Positions 8,981 to 18,805 are shown, counted from the first letter of the stretch. The stretch: 64,000 nucleotides of DNA from Flavobacteriales bacterium (GCA_025451235.1 JANWKT010000028.1:143264-207263), one strand, 5' to 3'. Numbers and translations are program-made. The notes: generated by a model not told the origin, from the letters alone.

Positions 8981-10201
8981 TCAACCGGTTTTTCTCCTCT
9001 TTATTTTTTCCGCTATCACAAGTATGAATGAGGTGGCAACCACATAAAATACCGGGATAAAAGCCATATAATGCCTTAATGCATGCCAATTCACCCCACC
9101 TACATATTTATTGAGTATATAGCCACTAATCAAGAACACCATTAATAAAAATCCGCAAAAAAACAGCCAGCGCATGTTGTTATATATATGACGGATAAAA
9201 ACCAGAGATACGGCCAGATTGAAAAGGACGAGCCATATATAATAGCTTTTTAGCATTATTCCTGGCTTCAAAAAAGTGAAAGCCAAAGTATCCATCAAAA
9301 AGAGATCAATAAAATACCGATAGTTGAAAACACCCGCAGGCATCAATATATTAAGAAGCATATAGAAAAAATCTGATCCGCTTTTCAGTGGAATGCTGGC
9401 GTGCTTCCAGAAGGCATAAAGCAGACCAAATAGAAGCGTGATCGTCATAGAAACAAGGATGTTCTTAAGACTTATCCGTTTGATGATCTTAACTGTGAAT
9501 ATCAGAAAAATAAAAGGAGCAATTAAAATATTCGCGTAGGAGGATAATAAACAGAGAAAGAAGAAAACAAGGGAGATATAAAAATTCAGGCCAAAGGATT
9601 TTTTAAAGGATCTTAAAAGGAACAAGGCAAACAAGTTAACCAACAAAGGAGAAATCATATTATTTCCTAGTCCATATCTTTGATGGGTAGCTACCAGCAA
9701 GCCAAAAACAATACAGCCAAGAACATATTGAATGGGAATTCTGTATCCTAACTGGGCGATCTGCTTAAACAAAGGAATTAAAACAAATAATCCAGCCACA
9801 TATAACCCAAATGAAAACAGCCTTAACCACTTTAATCGAGCAAACACATCCACATGGAACAGCGAAAGAATTTTGTTAGGTACGCTCAGCACTAAATAGT
9901 ATACAGGGGGATGATGCGCTTCGTAACAAAATGCGGTCATGCCAAAGTTCTGGAGGTCCACCCTGCTAATGTCTGATATCCTGTTTGGTTCTTGCTGCGC
10001 ATGCAATATAATTTCGGCCGAAATCATATCTGTGATCTTTGGGATCTTCCCTTCCGATAATTTGATCACATAATCCATATGTGCAAATTCATCAATGGGG
10101 CTCCATTTATTCTGTTGTTGAATGAATATTACATTTTTCACGATCAGGAATGCGATCATGAGATAGAGAAATATTTTGGAATAAAATGCAAGTTTATCCA
10201 T
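8981..10201 (-). CDS. Multi-spanning membrane protein, DUF2142/GT-C-like
   Basis: A 406-residue protein with about ten hydrophobic helices. Near the N-terminus, after the first helix, it carries SPIDEFAHMDYV (about 34-45), matching the periplasmic PDExxH loop of DUF2142 and GT-C type glycosyltransferases, where the acidic residues are functional. Last gene of a three-gene reverse operon; it overlaps the AlgX-like gene by one base (TAATG). It may add a lipid-phosphate-linked sugar to the polymer acetylated by its neighbours. The family call is moderate and the role is inference. Confidence 0.65.
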   Translation of the reverse strand: MDKLAFYSKIFLYLMIAFLIVKNVIFIQQQNKWSPIDEFAHMDYVIKLSEGKIPKITDMISAEIILHAQQEPNRISDISRVDLQNFGMTAFCYEAHHPPVYYLVLSVPNKILSLFHVDVFARLKWLRLFSFGLYVAGLFVLIPLFKQIAQLGYRIPIQYVLGCIVFGLLVATHQRYGLGNNMISPLLVNLFALFLLRSFKKSFGLNFYISLVFFFLCLLSSYANILIAPFIFLIFTVKIIKRISLKNILVSMTITLLFGLLYAFWKHASIPLKSGSDFFYMLLNILMPAGVFNYRYFIDLFLMDTLAFTFLKPGIMLKSYYIWLVLFNLAVSLVFIRHIYNNMRWLFFCGFLLMVFLISGYILNKYVGGVNWHALRHYMAFIPVFYVVATSFILVIAEKIKRRKTG

Positions 10202-11949
10202 TACTGTGGATTCATTGAATTTTTTATTTCTTCCGGATTATCATCCAGCAATTTATATATCCGGCCTTCGATCATCTCAAAAAGCACGATATTCGGCCGC
10301 TCGGTATCTATTACCTCCTTCGTAATATCGGTTGACCAAACATATACACACCTTCTGAAGCTTTCGGAAAAGTAGGGCTGAAGCAGGCCAAAGAAAGAAT
10401 CACGGTAAACTACGATCTTCGGCAGAGAATCATTCTTCACTTCCGTAGTAACGGTTGGCATAAGGATATATTGAGATATATAAATCCTGGAATCAACAAT
10501 TTTATGATCGCTGGTAGTGTCCTTTTGAATTGGCATCCATTCAAAATTTTGCAAAATCCTTTCCAGCCCTAAATGTTTCGCAAGATCAGGATCTCCAATA
10601 TTTATCTTGCAGTTCTTATAATCTTCCATATTGGGCACAGGAAGGTTGGGAAAACTCCTCCTCATGGTATCCAGAATGATTTGTGTGGCCCTGAATCCTG
10701 CCTGTGTGTTCCAATGTGTATCATTCGGGTAATACAATTCAGTTCCAGGTTTGTCCCTCAGCAATACAGGTACAACATCCACAATATGCACATAACTGTT
10801 CTTTTTCAAATAATCTCTCAGCTGCTCAATTCTGGAAGTTTTATGTTTCATTTTGATAAACCATGGAAGATTCTCGGGATAGATATTCGATTTGTTAGGA
10901 ACAATCGTTAAATAAAACTGAATGCCACGGTTTTTATTCCAGGTATGTAATTCCTCCAGATTATATTTGATTCTCTTTAATTCTTCCTCGGTAAATAAAT
11001 TAATATTTTGGTAGTCTCCCCAATTGCTATGGTTAACAAAGTACAGCCACTTATGTTTTCCTATGGCTACCAAGTCGGGTTTGGAGGAGGTTCGAAATAT
11101 CTTATACTTATAATAACTGTTTAAGAAAATAAGGTCCTCCCGGAAGCCAAAACTTTGGTTAAAATATTTTGAATATTGTTTTGTATACCCTATCACATTT
11201 TCGATATTGAAGGTAGGTGCTTCCGCCGATTCTTCATATTTGTTTTTCTTTTTCTTAGCTGCCGGGAAAAAGGTGGACTTGATGAATGGCAGGAACACAA
11301 CTAATACAAATAAAAACGTGAGTACCTTTTCATTGGTAATTTGAGTAAATTGAAGTGATGCAAGTCTTTTGTTCAGAAAATAAAATATGAAAAACCCTAA
11401 CAGTAAGGAAAAGAAAAATGACCTGCCATCCAGAAAGTCTCTTTTACTTAATTGCTGCATGTACTTGCTCAGATAAAAATCTGTTTCCAAAATAGGATCC
11501 GGCCCGGTGGTTTCAAAAGTAACGGCATCTTCCTTCAGGGTATAATCCTTAATATGTTTTACCGGAAAGAAATGCTTATAAATACTATCCGGGCTGAAAC
11601 TGACAGAATAGTTGATCCCTACAAGTTTGATTTCATGTATTTCCCATTTCCCGCGACTCGTTCCTGCATCTATTCTCAACTTGCCAGGATTGATCAGCTT
11701 GGGAAGATTGAATTGGACCTTTTGCTTGGTTACCTCCACCCCAAAGGATTTGGAAAGCCTTTGTTCCGGATTATAAATAGTATCCTCCTGAATAAAAATA
11801 TCTATGTCTGAGGGATGATCGGTGGTTAGCACCAACTCAACCTTCACATTCTTATTTACCAGATCGGTCCTTAGCAACGAATGATAAATAATCCAGCACA
11901 GTGCAAAGCTGATCAAAAAGGCAATTGATATCCTGGTAAATTTATTCAT
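10201..11949 (-). CDS. AlgX/AlgJ-like SGNH-fold protein for polysaccharide O-acetylation
   Basis: A 582-residue membrane-anchored protein with an N-terminal helix (about 5-25) and further hydrophobic segments near 175-225, then a large C-terminal domain outside the cytoplasm. That domain has the AlgX/AlgJ/DltD-like order of catalytic residues: Asp and His in NDTHWN (about 409-411) and a later Ser in YRDSF (about 516). WLYFVN near its start is also typical. In alginate systems such proteins take acetyl groups passed through AlgI and place them on the polymer. It lies 2 bp after an AlgI-like gene, so the pair is coherent. Confidence 0.8.
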   Translation of the reverse strand: MNKFTRISIAFLISFALCWIIYHSLLRTDLVNKNVKVELVLTTDHPSDIDIFIQEDTIYNPEQRLSKSFGVEVTKQKVQFNLPKLINPGKLRIDAGTSRGKWEIHEIKLVGINYSVSFSPDSIYKHFFPVKHIKDYTLKEDAVTFETTGPDPILETDFYLSKYMQQLSKRDFLDGRSFFFSLLLGFFIFYFLNKRLASLQFTQITNEKVLTFLFVLVVFLPFIKSTFFPAAKKKKNKYEESAEAPTFNIENVIGYTKQYSKYFNQSFGFREDLIFLNSYYKYKIFRTSSKPDLVAIGKHKWLYFVNHSNWGDYQNINLFTEEELKRIKYNLEELHTWNKNRGIQFYLTIVPNKSNIYPENLPWFIKMKHKTSRIEQLRDYLKKNSYVHIVDVVPVLLRDKPGTELYYPNDTHWNTQAGFRATQIILDTMRRSFPNLPVPNMEDYKNCKINIGDPDLAKHLGLERILQNFEWMPIQKDTTSDHKIVDSRIYISQYILMPTVTTEVKNDSLPKIVVYRDSFFGLLQPYFSESFRRCVYVWSTDITKEVIDTERPNIVLFEMIEGRIYKLLDDNPEEIKNSMNPQ

Positions 11950-11951
11950 GT

Positions 11952-13361
11952 TTAAAATCTAAAATAAATAAATGGATTATAACTTCCGTTGGCTACTTCA
12001 CCAGCACTAATCACAAGCAACAACAATAAAATTATATTGGTAACAATATTCCTCGTCCTGTTGGCAGGGATTTTTTTATAGATATATTCCACCACCGGTG
12101 TACAAAGTACAATGGCTAATAGCAATATAAAAAACCATTCTACCGTCATGTATAGGAATCCGCGGCTGTAAATATTGATATGGTTAAAATCAAATAATTT
12201 CGAGAAAAATAGGCCCGCTTGCGAAAGGTCTTTCATCGAAAACAACACAATGCTGGATGAAAAGACAAGAAATACATAAATGCTTGTAAAGGGGCGTGGT
12301 ATATGCTTTAACAACTTACTTACCCCGAGCCGTTCTATCGTGAGGAAAAAACCATGTATCACACCGAACATAATAAAGGTCCAGTTAGCTCCGTGCCATA
12401 GTCCGTTCAACAAAAACACGATCCATAGATTGATATACATCCTGAAGGCTCCTTTTTGATTACCTCCGAGGGGGATATACAAATAATCCCTGAACCAGGT
12501 GGAAAGAGAAATATGCCAGCGGGTCCAAAACTCTTTCATCGACCTGGAGATGTATGGATAGTTAAAATTCTCCTTGAAATTAAATCCAAACATTTTGGCC
12601 AGTCCAATAGCCATATCAGAATAGCCTGAAAAATCAAAATACATTTGAAGACCACCTGCCACCAAGGCCAGCCAGTTGAACAATCCATTGTATTCCTCCA
12701 CCGGCATTTCGTACACATAGGCGGGGATCCGGCCCAGCATGTTGGCGATCAATACTTTTTTTGCCAATCCAACAATAAACCTCTTAGCTCCTTCTGCAAA
12801 CAGTTGATAATTTTCCTGGCGATTATCAATTTCTTGATAGATATCTTTGTACCGGATAATAGGGCCAGCAATAAGCTGTGGAAAAAAAGTAATATACAAT
12901 GCCAGTTTAAATGGGTTTCTTTGGGCTTCGAATTTTTCCCGGTAAAGATCAATGATATAGCTCATCCCATGAAAGGTAAAAAACGAAATACCGAGTGGAA
13001 GAATGATTTTCTCCCAGAACATGGGGGAAAACCCAAGTACTTTTGCAGTGAAGTTATAGTTATCAGCGAAGAAGTTGGCATATTTATAGTAAAGCAGTAA
13101 CCCTATATTAAATGCACATGCGGCTATGAGCCACCATTTTTTCCTGTCCTTGGAATCTGAATTCCCAATCAATAACCCAAAAACATAATTGGCAACAATC
13201 GACAGCAGCACAATCACCAAAAACTCGCCTTCACCCCATCCATAAAAAATCAGACTAAAAAAGAGGAGCACATAGTTTCGATAGGGCTTTTGCACCAGGT
13301 AATAAAAAAATAAAACCAGGGGTAAAAACCAGAAGAGAAATATGGGGGAACTAAATACCAA
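11952..13361 (-). CDS. MBOAT-family O-acyltransferase (AlgI/DltB-like)
   Basis: A 469-residue polytopic membrane protein that starts MVFSSPIFLFWFLPL as AlgI proteins do. It contains the MBOAT block RWHISLSTWFRDYLYIPLGG (281-300) and the catalytic histidine in NGLWHGANW (His323), with a second conserved His at 336. It would move acetyl groups from the cytoplasmic side to the periplasmic acceptor protein encoded next. First gene of the reverse three-gene operon. Which glycan is acetylated is not visible, although the neighbouring ABC-type cluster is the obvious candidate. Confidence 0.93.
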   Translation of the reverse strand: MVFSSPIFLFWFLPLVLFFYYLVQKPYRNYVLLFFSLIFYGWGEGEFLVIVLLSIVANYVFGLLIGNSDSKDRKKWWLIAACAFNIGLLLYYKYANFFADNYNFTAKVLGFSPMFWEKIILPLGISFFTFHGMSYIIDLYREKFEAQRNPFKLALYITFFPQLIAGPIIRYKDIYQEIDNRQENYQLFAEGAKRFIVGLAKKVLIANMLGRIPAYVYEMPVEEYNGLFNWLALVAGGLQMYFDFSGYSDMAIGLAKMFGFNFKENFNYPYISRSMKEFWTRWHISLSTWFRDYLYIPLGGNQKGAFRMYINLWIVFLLNGLWHGANWTFIMFGVIHGFFLTIERLGVSKLLKHIPRPFTSIYVFLVFSSSIVLFSMKDLSQAGLFFSKLFDFNHINIYSRGFLYMTVEWFFILLLAIVLCTPVVEYIYKKIPANRTRNIVTNIILLLLLVISAGEVANGSYNPFIYFRF

Positions 13362-13728
13362 TTCTGTACAGGATGAGTTAGGACTGTAAAAATAGGATAA
13401 TGTGTGAAAATGAGTAAAGAAAGACCCAATTTAGCCAATAGTCTGGTCCCATGCTCCCCGGCAACAGGGGTGGAAACGAAATCCTTTCAATAGAACCAAG
13501 ATCTCCGCCTTTGGCGGATGCAAGAAGCAAGAACCAAGACCCTTCTACATACTTTCTTGCTTCTGGGCTCTTGCTTCTTGGTTCCATTAAAAGATTGGCC
13601 TTGTCTATCGCCGGTTGCGCATGGCCAATTGGAAAAGGGAGTCACCCCTTATCCCTTTCAAATTTTTAACAATAGGGCGTTTTATAGAACCGAAATATCA
13701 GTAATTTAGCCTACTGAAAATTGCCAAG
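13362..13728. repeat. Gene-free spacer with repeated CAAGAAGCAAGA words
   Basis: No convincing gene. A short hairpin TCCGCC-TTT-GGCGGA lies at 13504-13518. It is followed by CAAGAAGCAAGAACCAAGAC (about 13521-13540) and its near inverted copy CTTGCTTCTGGGCTCTTGCT (from 13557), which can fold into a long imperfect hairpin. A related fragment, TAGAACCAAGCGCCAAGACT, recurs in the spacer near 18711-18730. Short open frames here read through the repeat on both strands and look spurious. It also must hold the promoters of the divergent acyltransferase and TolC genes. Confidence 0.55.
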
Positions 13729-15084
13729 ATGATTAAGTACTTTACCACATACATTTGCATCATGCTTATTTGTGCTACCTCATTTGCGCAAACGAACGAA
13801 ACATGGACCCTGACCAAATGTCTTGACTACGCTAAAGAAAACAATATCACCATTAAACAACTGGACCTCAGCATTCAATCAAGCAAAGCCCAAACTACTC
13901 AGTCATGGGCCGATCTTGCCCCAACAGCCAACGGGTCCGCCAGTCACAACTGGAATTATGGTTTGAGTTTCGATAACAGTTCCGGTATCCTGCAGAACCA
14001 GCAATACCAAAGTTCATTTTATGCGGTTAGTTTTAACTGGATCTTATTCAATGGACTCAATAATTATTATACCATTATGTCAAGGCAGCAAGGTCAGAAA
14101 GCAGCTACTTATGACTTCCAACAGGCCATTAACGATGTTCAATTAAACGTGGCTCAACTTTATATGCAGGTTCTTTTTGCACAGGAGAGACTTGAGATCA
14201 TTCAGCAGCAGGTGGATGCCATGCAAAAACAAGTGGACCGTTCAAAACTTATGTTTGACGTAGGTACCATTACGAAAGGTGATTATTTGCTGACCCAATC
14301 TTCCCTCGCCACTTTACAAGTTAACCTGGCCAATGGAGAAAATGCCATTGCCTCCACAAAATTAGCCCTTATACAGGCGTTGAATCTGGATCAGCTGGAT
14401 ATCCAAATTGAAAAACCCGATTTTTCGAAGGTGCAGATCACCGAATTCCGTGATGAAACTTCGTTGGAAGGGATCTATAGTTATGCAGTTCAAAATACAC
14501 CAAGTATCCTGAGTAAAGAAGCTACCGTTTGGAAATTCAAAAGAAGCCTGGCTGCAGCCCGTGGGAATTATTATCCCAGCATTAGCTTTAGTGCTACCCT
14601 GTCAACTGCATTTTCCCAGTTAAGAACAATAAATCCCTTCGACCCAAACAGCCCAACCATTCCCTACTCCAACCAGTTAGAACAGAATTTTGGCCAGCAA
14701 TTGGGATTCAGGTTAACCGTTCCAATCTTTAATGGATTGGCAACAAGGACCAATGTGAAGCTGGCAAAAATACAATGGTTAAGTTCAAAACTCGACCTGG
14801 AAAATGAACAAAATAAATTAAGGAATACCTTACAACAAGCCTATATTGATGCCAGATCAGCCTATCGCACCTATACCGCTAACAAGATAAATCTGGAAGC
14901 TCTTGAAGAAGCTTATAACTATGCAAAAGATAAATATGAAGTAGGAACTATCACAAGTGTTGAATTCAACGATGCTTCTAACAACTATTTCAATGCGAAA
15001 ACAGAGCTTTTGCTGGCACAATATGACTATATTCTAAAAACCAAGGTATTGGATTTTTATCAAGGGAAAAAATTGGAATTTTAA
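13729..15084 (+). CDS. tolC: TolC-family outer-membrane efflux protein
   Basis: A 451-residue protein with a signal peptide cut after CATSFAQ (about residue 21) and two TolC repeats of long amphipathic helices. Typical segments are WTLTKCLDYAKENNITIKQ at the N-terminus and KYEVGTITSVEFNDASNNY near the C-terminus. It forms the outer-membrane channel of a tripartite exporter. The adaptor gene follows 4 bp downstream. No inner-membrane pump gene lies next to them, so the exported substrate is unknown. Confidence 0.92.
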   Translation: MIKYFTTYICIMLICATSFAQTNETWTLTKCLDYAKENNITIKQLDLSIQSSKAQTTQSWADLAPTANGSASHNWNYGLSFDNSSGILQNQQYQSSFYAVSFNWILFNGLNNYYTIMSRQQGQKAATYDFQQAINDVQLNVAQLYMQVLFAQERLEIIQQQVDAMQKQVDRSKLMFDVGTITKGDYLLTQSSLATLQVNLANGENAIASTKLALIQALNLDQLDIQIEKPDFSKVQITEFRDETSLEGIYSYAVQNTPSILSKEATVWKFKRSLAAARGNYYPSISFSATLSTAFSQLRTINPFDPNSPTIPYSNQLEQNFGQQLGFRLTVPIFNGLATRTNVKLAKIQWLSSKLDLENEQNKLRNTLQQAYIDARSAYRTYTANKINLEALEEAYNYAKDKYEVGTITSVEFNDASNNYFNAKTELLLAQYDYILKTKVLDFYQGKKLEF

Positions 15085-15088
15085 AAAC

Positions 15089-16369
15089 ATGAAAAAAACA
15101 TTTTATTCTATATTATTAACTGCTGTTATTGCAACCAGTCTGCTGGTATCATCTTGCGGGGGTGGTGGAGGTGGCACTACCAAAGTAACTACAGATACCG
15201 TAAATACCCGGACAATTATTGAAACCGTATCGGCTTCCGGAAAGATCCAACCTGAAATTGAAGTGAAGATCGCATCAGATGTTTCCGGAGAAATCGTTGA
15301 ATTATATGTGCAGGAAGGAGACTCCGTAAAAAAAGGACAACTCTTACTGGAGATCAATCCAGACGTATATGTAAGTGAATATGAAAGAATGGTGGCCAGT
15401 GTAAATCAAACCAAAGCCAACCTCTCCTCCGCTAAATCCAGGCAATTGCAGGCAGAAGCACAATTACTTCAGGCAGAAAATATTTATAACATGAACAAAA
15501 GTCTTCATGATAAAAAAGCAATCTCCGAAACTGAATGGAACACCATTACTACCAATTATAAAGTGGCTCAATCCAATGTAGAAGCCGCCAAAGAAGATGT
15601 GATAGCTATGGGCTATAACGTGCAAAGTATGTCAGCTTCTTTAAAGTCGGCAAAAACAAGTTTATCCCGTACTAAAATATATGCTCCGATGAATGGGATC
15701 GTATCCATGCTCAACGTAAAAAAGGGGGAAAGAGTGGTTGGTACAGCCACCATGGCGGGAACCGAAATGTTAAGGATCGCCGACCTGGGAATGATGGAAG
15801 TAAATGTAGAAGTAAATGAAAATGATATTGTAAAAGTGGACCTGGGTGATACGGCTATGATTGAAGTCGACGCCTACCTGAACAGAAAATTCAAAGGAAA
15901 AGTAACTTCAATCGCCAATTCTCCAAAAACATCCAACAATGCCATTGCTACGGATGAAGTAACCAATTTCGAAGTGAAGATCCGTATTTTAAGAGAGTCA
16001 TACCAGGACCTTTTATCTATCAGAAATTCCCCTTTCCGCCCCGGTATGTCCGCAACGGTTGATATTATTACTGGGAATACCCCTAACGCTGTCTCCGTTC
16101 CTATTCAATCGGTAACAGCTAAAAAAGATACTACCGTTACGACCACCGATGAGTTTAAAGAATATGTTTTTGTTATAGATGGTAAAAAAGTGAAAATGGT
16201 GCAGGTGAAAACAGGGATCCAGGACAACAAATATATTCAGGTACTGTCGGGGCTAACTCAAGGAGAGGTAGTGGTGGAAGGTCCTTATGAGGCCATCTCC
16301 AGGAAGCTGGAAGATGGGATGAAAATAAGGGTGGTCGACAAAAAATCACTATACGGAGGTGGAAAATAA
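15089..16369 (+). CDS. Periplasmic adaptor (HlyD/MacA-type membrane fusion lipoprotein)
   Basis: A 426-residue lipoprotein with lipobox LVSSC (Cys23) and a run of glycines after the acylated Cys. The split biotinyl-lipoyl domain is visible as ASDVSGEIVELYVQEGDSV and the return strand MNGIVSMLNVKKGERV. A coiled-coil hairpin (about 100-185) lies between, then a beta-barrel domain and a C-terminal membrane-proximal domain. It links an inner-membrane transporter to TolC. MacA-like proteins usually pair with an ABC permease; here tsaB overlaps the 3' end instead. Confidence 0.9.
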   Translation: MKKTFYSILLTAVIATSLLVSSCGGGGGGTTKVTTDTVNTRTIIETVSASGKIQPEIEVKIASDVSGEIVELYVQEGDSVKKGQLLLEINPDVYVSEYERMVASVNQTKANLSSAKSRQLQAEAQLLQAENIYNMNKSLHDKKAISETEWNTITTNYKVAQSNVEAAKEDVIAMGYNVQSMSASLKSAKTSLSRTKIYAPMNGIVSMLNVKKGERVVGTATMAGTEMLRIADLGMMEVNVEVNENDIVKVDLGDTAMIEVDAYLNRKFKGKVTSIANSPKTSNNAIATDEVTNFEVKIRILRESYQDLLSIRNSPFRPGMSATVDIITGNTPNAVSVPIQSVTAKKDTTVTTTDEFKEYVFVIDGKKVKMVQVKTGIQDNKYIQVLSGLTQGEVVVEGPYEAISRKLEDGMKIRVVDKKSLYGGGK

Positions 16370-17054
16370 TTTCATCCTTTGCATTGAAACGGCTACTGAG
16401 ACCTGTTCGGTAGCTTTATCAAAATCAGGAAAATGTATAGCCGAAAAAAATGTGCATGAACAAAATGCACATGGTACACAATTAACCGTTCTGATCGAAA
16501 ACCTCATGGCCGAAAACCATCTTTCATGGAAAGATCTTTCAGCCATTGCTTATAGTCATGGTCCTGGATCTTATACGGGCCTAAGAATAGGACTATCAGT
16601 AGCCAAAGGAATTTGCTATGGTTCCGGGTTACCATTGATTGAGGTCCCTACTTTACAACATATGGCAAACAGAGCCAAAGAACATATAAAAGAGGGTCAG
16701 CTGTTTTTCCCTATGATCGATGCCAGGAGGATGGAAGTATATGCCGCTTTAATAGATCATGAAATGAAATTTGTTCTGGAACCTTTTCCATGCCTGGTAG
16801 AAGAATATGATTGGGCAGGATTATTATCTGATAAAAAAATATTTTTTTTCGGGAATGGTTTAAGCAAGTCTAAAGAAATCCTGAAAAAATATCCAAATGC
16901 ATGTTTTGTAGACGACTTCCAGATGTCGGCAGACTCCATGTGTTCACTTGCGGATGCAAGATTTAACAACGATCAATTGGCCAACCTGGCCTATCATGTT
17001 CCCTTCTATTTAAAGGAGGCCAATGTTACAGAAGCAAAAAAGAAGCTATTGTAA
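16359..17054 (+). CDS. tsaB: tRNA threonylcarbamoyladenosine biosynthesis protein TsaB
   Basis: A 231-residue ASKHA-fold protein. The N-terminal ILCIETATETCSVAL nucleotide-binding strand pair and the conserved SHGPGSYTGLRIGLSVAKG identify TsaB, the partner that stabilises TsaD in making t6A37 of ANN-decoding tRNAs. The start is a GTG inside the adaptor gene, giving an 11-bp overlap; no ATG is available near the N-terminal motif. The overlap suggests co-transcription with an efflux pair of unrelated function. Confidence 0.93.
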   Translation: MENNFILCIETATETCSVALSKSGKCIAEKNVHEQNAHGTQLTVLIENLMAENHLSWKDLSAIAYSHGPGSYTGLRIGLSVAKGICYGSGLPLIEVPTLQHMANRAKEHIKEGQLFFPMIDARRMEVYAALIDHEMKFVLEPFPCLVEEYDWAGLLSDKKIFFFGNGLSKSKEILKKYPNACFVDDFQMSADSMCSLADARFNNDQLANLAYHVPFYLKEANVTEAKKKLL

Positions 17055-17089
17055 TTGATTTTCTTTCGTAATTTGCATTCATATTAGGC

Positions 17090-17659
17090 ATGACCTCATT
17101 TGAATACATAGTTGTTCTGGTATCCATCATCCTGGGTTTGGGTGTTACCCAAATTGTAACCGGATTAGCCCATTTCATGCACAGTGGGAACAAAGTAAAA
17201 ATGTACTGGCCCCACTTTTTGTGGATCATTATGATCTTCTTCTTTCATATCCAGGAGTGGTGGGTGTTTTACGAATATAAAAGTTTTACAGAATGGAGGC
17301 TGCATACATTTATTTTTATTATCCTCTATCCTATCGGCCTATTTATCCAGGCCCGTTTGCTTTTCCCTTTCGATAATTTTGATGAAGTAACTGACTTGAA
17401 AGCTTTCTATTATGAAAACTACCGGTTCTATTTTGGTTCTATTGGCGTTCAAGCCGTTTTATCTCTTATTGATAATATGTGGTTGAGAGGAATGGCGCTG
17501 AATGAGCAATTTGTGCAAATAGGTGTCGGCACGCTTACTTTTTCCATTGCTTTTTTCAAAATCCGGAACGAATGGGTGCATAAGATCCTGGCTATACTTC
17601 TGCTTGCGTCGATAGTTGTAGCGATTGCGGTAAATCAGGATTCGTGGAAAATTGATTGA
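17090..17659 (+). CDS. Small polytopic membrane protein, unknown function
   Basis: A 189-residue hydrophobic protein with five or six predicted helices. The N-terminal helix carries VSIILGLGVTQIVTGLAHF, a pattern I recognise from uncharacterised membrane proteins of many bacteria, followed by an aromatic, His-containing stretch with FHIQEWW. No catalytic motif stands out. It lies 35 bp after tsaB and is convergent with the gldA-like gene. Confidence 0.75.
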   Translation: MTSFEYIVVLVSIILGLGVTQIVTGLAHFMHSGNKVKMYWPHFLWIIMIFFFHIQEWWVFYEYKSFTEWRLHTFIFIILYPIGLFIQARLLFPFDNFDEVTDLKAFYYENYRFYFGSIGVQAVLSLIDNMWLRGMALNEQFVQIGVGTLTFSIAFFKIRNEWVHKILAILLLASIVVAIAVNQDSWKID

Positions 17660-17679
17660 TGATAGGAAATGATTGTTGG

Positions 17680-18597
17680 CTACTTCTTCTTGGTTACCTT
17701 ATGGAAAACCTGCTCCAGGGATGTTTCAGATTTTTTCATCGTAAGCACGGTAATTCCTTTATCCACGGCCCATTTAAACAAATCGCTCCGAATATCATCC
17801 CCTTGTTTCGCCTCTAAGACCCAATGGTTGAATCCCACATGGTTGGCCTGAACAACACCTTTTATTTTCATTACCTCATCAAGTGGTACCTCTTTGTCAA
17901 ATTCACATTGGAACTGCTGACGCTCCTCCTTCATCTCCTCTTGAATATCCGCTACATTTTTATCGGTTGCAATTTTACCTCTGTCAATAATGATCACTCT
18001 TTTGCAAACCGCTTCCACTTCCTGCATAATATGGGTACTCAACATCACGGTTTTTTGCTTACCGATATCCATGATCAAATTTCTTATTTCAATGAGTTGA
18101 TTGGGATCCAATCCACTGGTAGGTTCATCCAAGATCAAAACTTTGGGATCATGGATCAGGGCCTGGGCCAATCCTACCCTTTGTTTGTATCCTTTTGAAA
18201 GGGTTCTAATTTTTTTCTTTTGCTCCAATCCCAGCCCGGTCATTTCTATCATTTTATTGATCAATGCAGAAATATTTCCACTCACATGGTGCATCCCAGC
18301 CACAAACCTCAGGTATTCTTTCACATACATATCTCCGTACAATGGATTGCTTTCTGGTAAATAACCTACCATTTTTCTTACCTCCATGCTTTGGGTAACA
18401 ATATCCAGTCCGCAAACCTTTGCACTTCCTTCCGTTTGAGGGATATAACCGGTTAAGATTTTCATCATGGTTGATTTTCCAGCCCCATTAGGGCCAAGAA
18501 AACCCACGATCTCTCCTGTTTCAACCTTGAACGAAACATTGCTCAGGGCTCTTTGGCGTCCGTATATCTTCGTAATATTGTTTACCTCTATCGACAT
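17680..18597 (-). CDS. gldA: ABC transporter ATP-binding protein, GldA-like
   Basis: A 305-residue ATPase with Walker A GPNGAGKST, the signature region LSKGYKQRVGLAQALIH and Walker B VLILDEPTSGLDP. The C-terminal ~85 residues form an extra domain as in GldA, the ATPase of the gliding-motility-associated GldAFG transporter of Bacteroidota. The permease subunits GldF and GldG are not in the window, so a different ABC-2 exporter role is possible. Divergent from rarA with a 208-bp spacer. Confidence 0.75.
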   Translation of the reverse strand: MSIEVNNITKIYGRQRALSNVSFKVETGEIVGFLGPNGAGKSTMMKILTGYIPQTEGSAKVCGLDIVTQSMEVRKMVGYLPESNPLYGDMYVKEYLRFVAGMHHVSGNISALINKMIEMTGLGLEQKKKIRTLSKGYKQRVGLAQALIHDPKVLILDEPTSGLDPNQLIEIRNLIMDIGKQKTVMLSTHIMQEVEAVCKRVIIIDRGKIATDKNVADIQEEMKEERQQFQCEFDKEVPLDEVMKIKGVVQANHVGFNHWVLEAKQGDDIRSDLFKWAVDKGITVLTMKKSETSLEQVFHKVTKKK

Positions 18598-18805
18598 ATT
18601 TTTTTGTTTTTGGGCATGCCCTTTTTAAATTGGCAAAATGGTGTCGGCTCATTTTTTTGTCAACCCTACTGGCCAATATGAAAAGATCGGGCTATCCGTA
18701 ATACCTATTAGAACCAAGCGCCAAGACTCAAGAGCAAACATGCCTACAAATAAACGAAATAATTAGCAGGTTAATATTTACATTTATAGCGGATTGTCAT
18801 AAAAA

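Noticed and set aside
10573..10911. 112-codon forward frame inside the AlgX-like gene
   Set aside because: Antisense shadow of a gene with recognisable catalytic motifs.
12645..13100. 151-codon forward frame inside the acyltransferase gene
   Set aside because: It lies opposite a clearly recognised MBOAT gene and shows no protein-like features.
13378..13709. Short overlapping frames on both strands in the acyltransferase/TolC spacer
   Set aside because: They read through the repeated CAAGAAGCAAGA words and the small hairpin; composition is repeat-driven.
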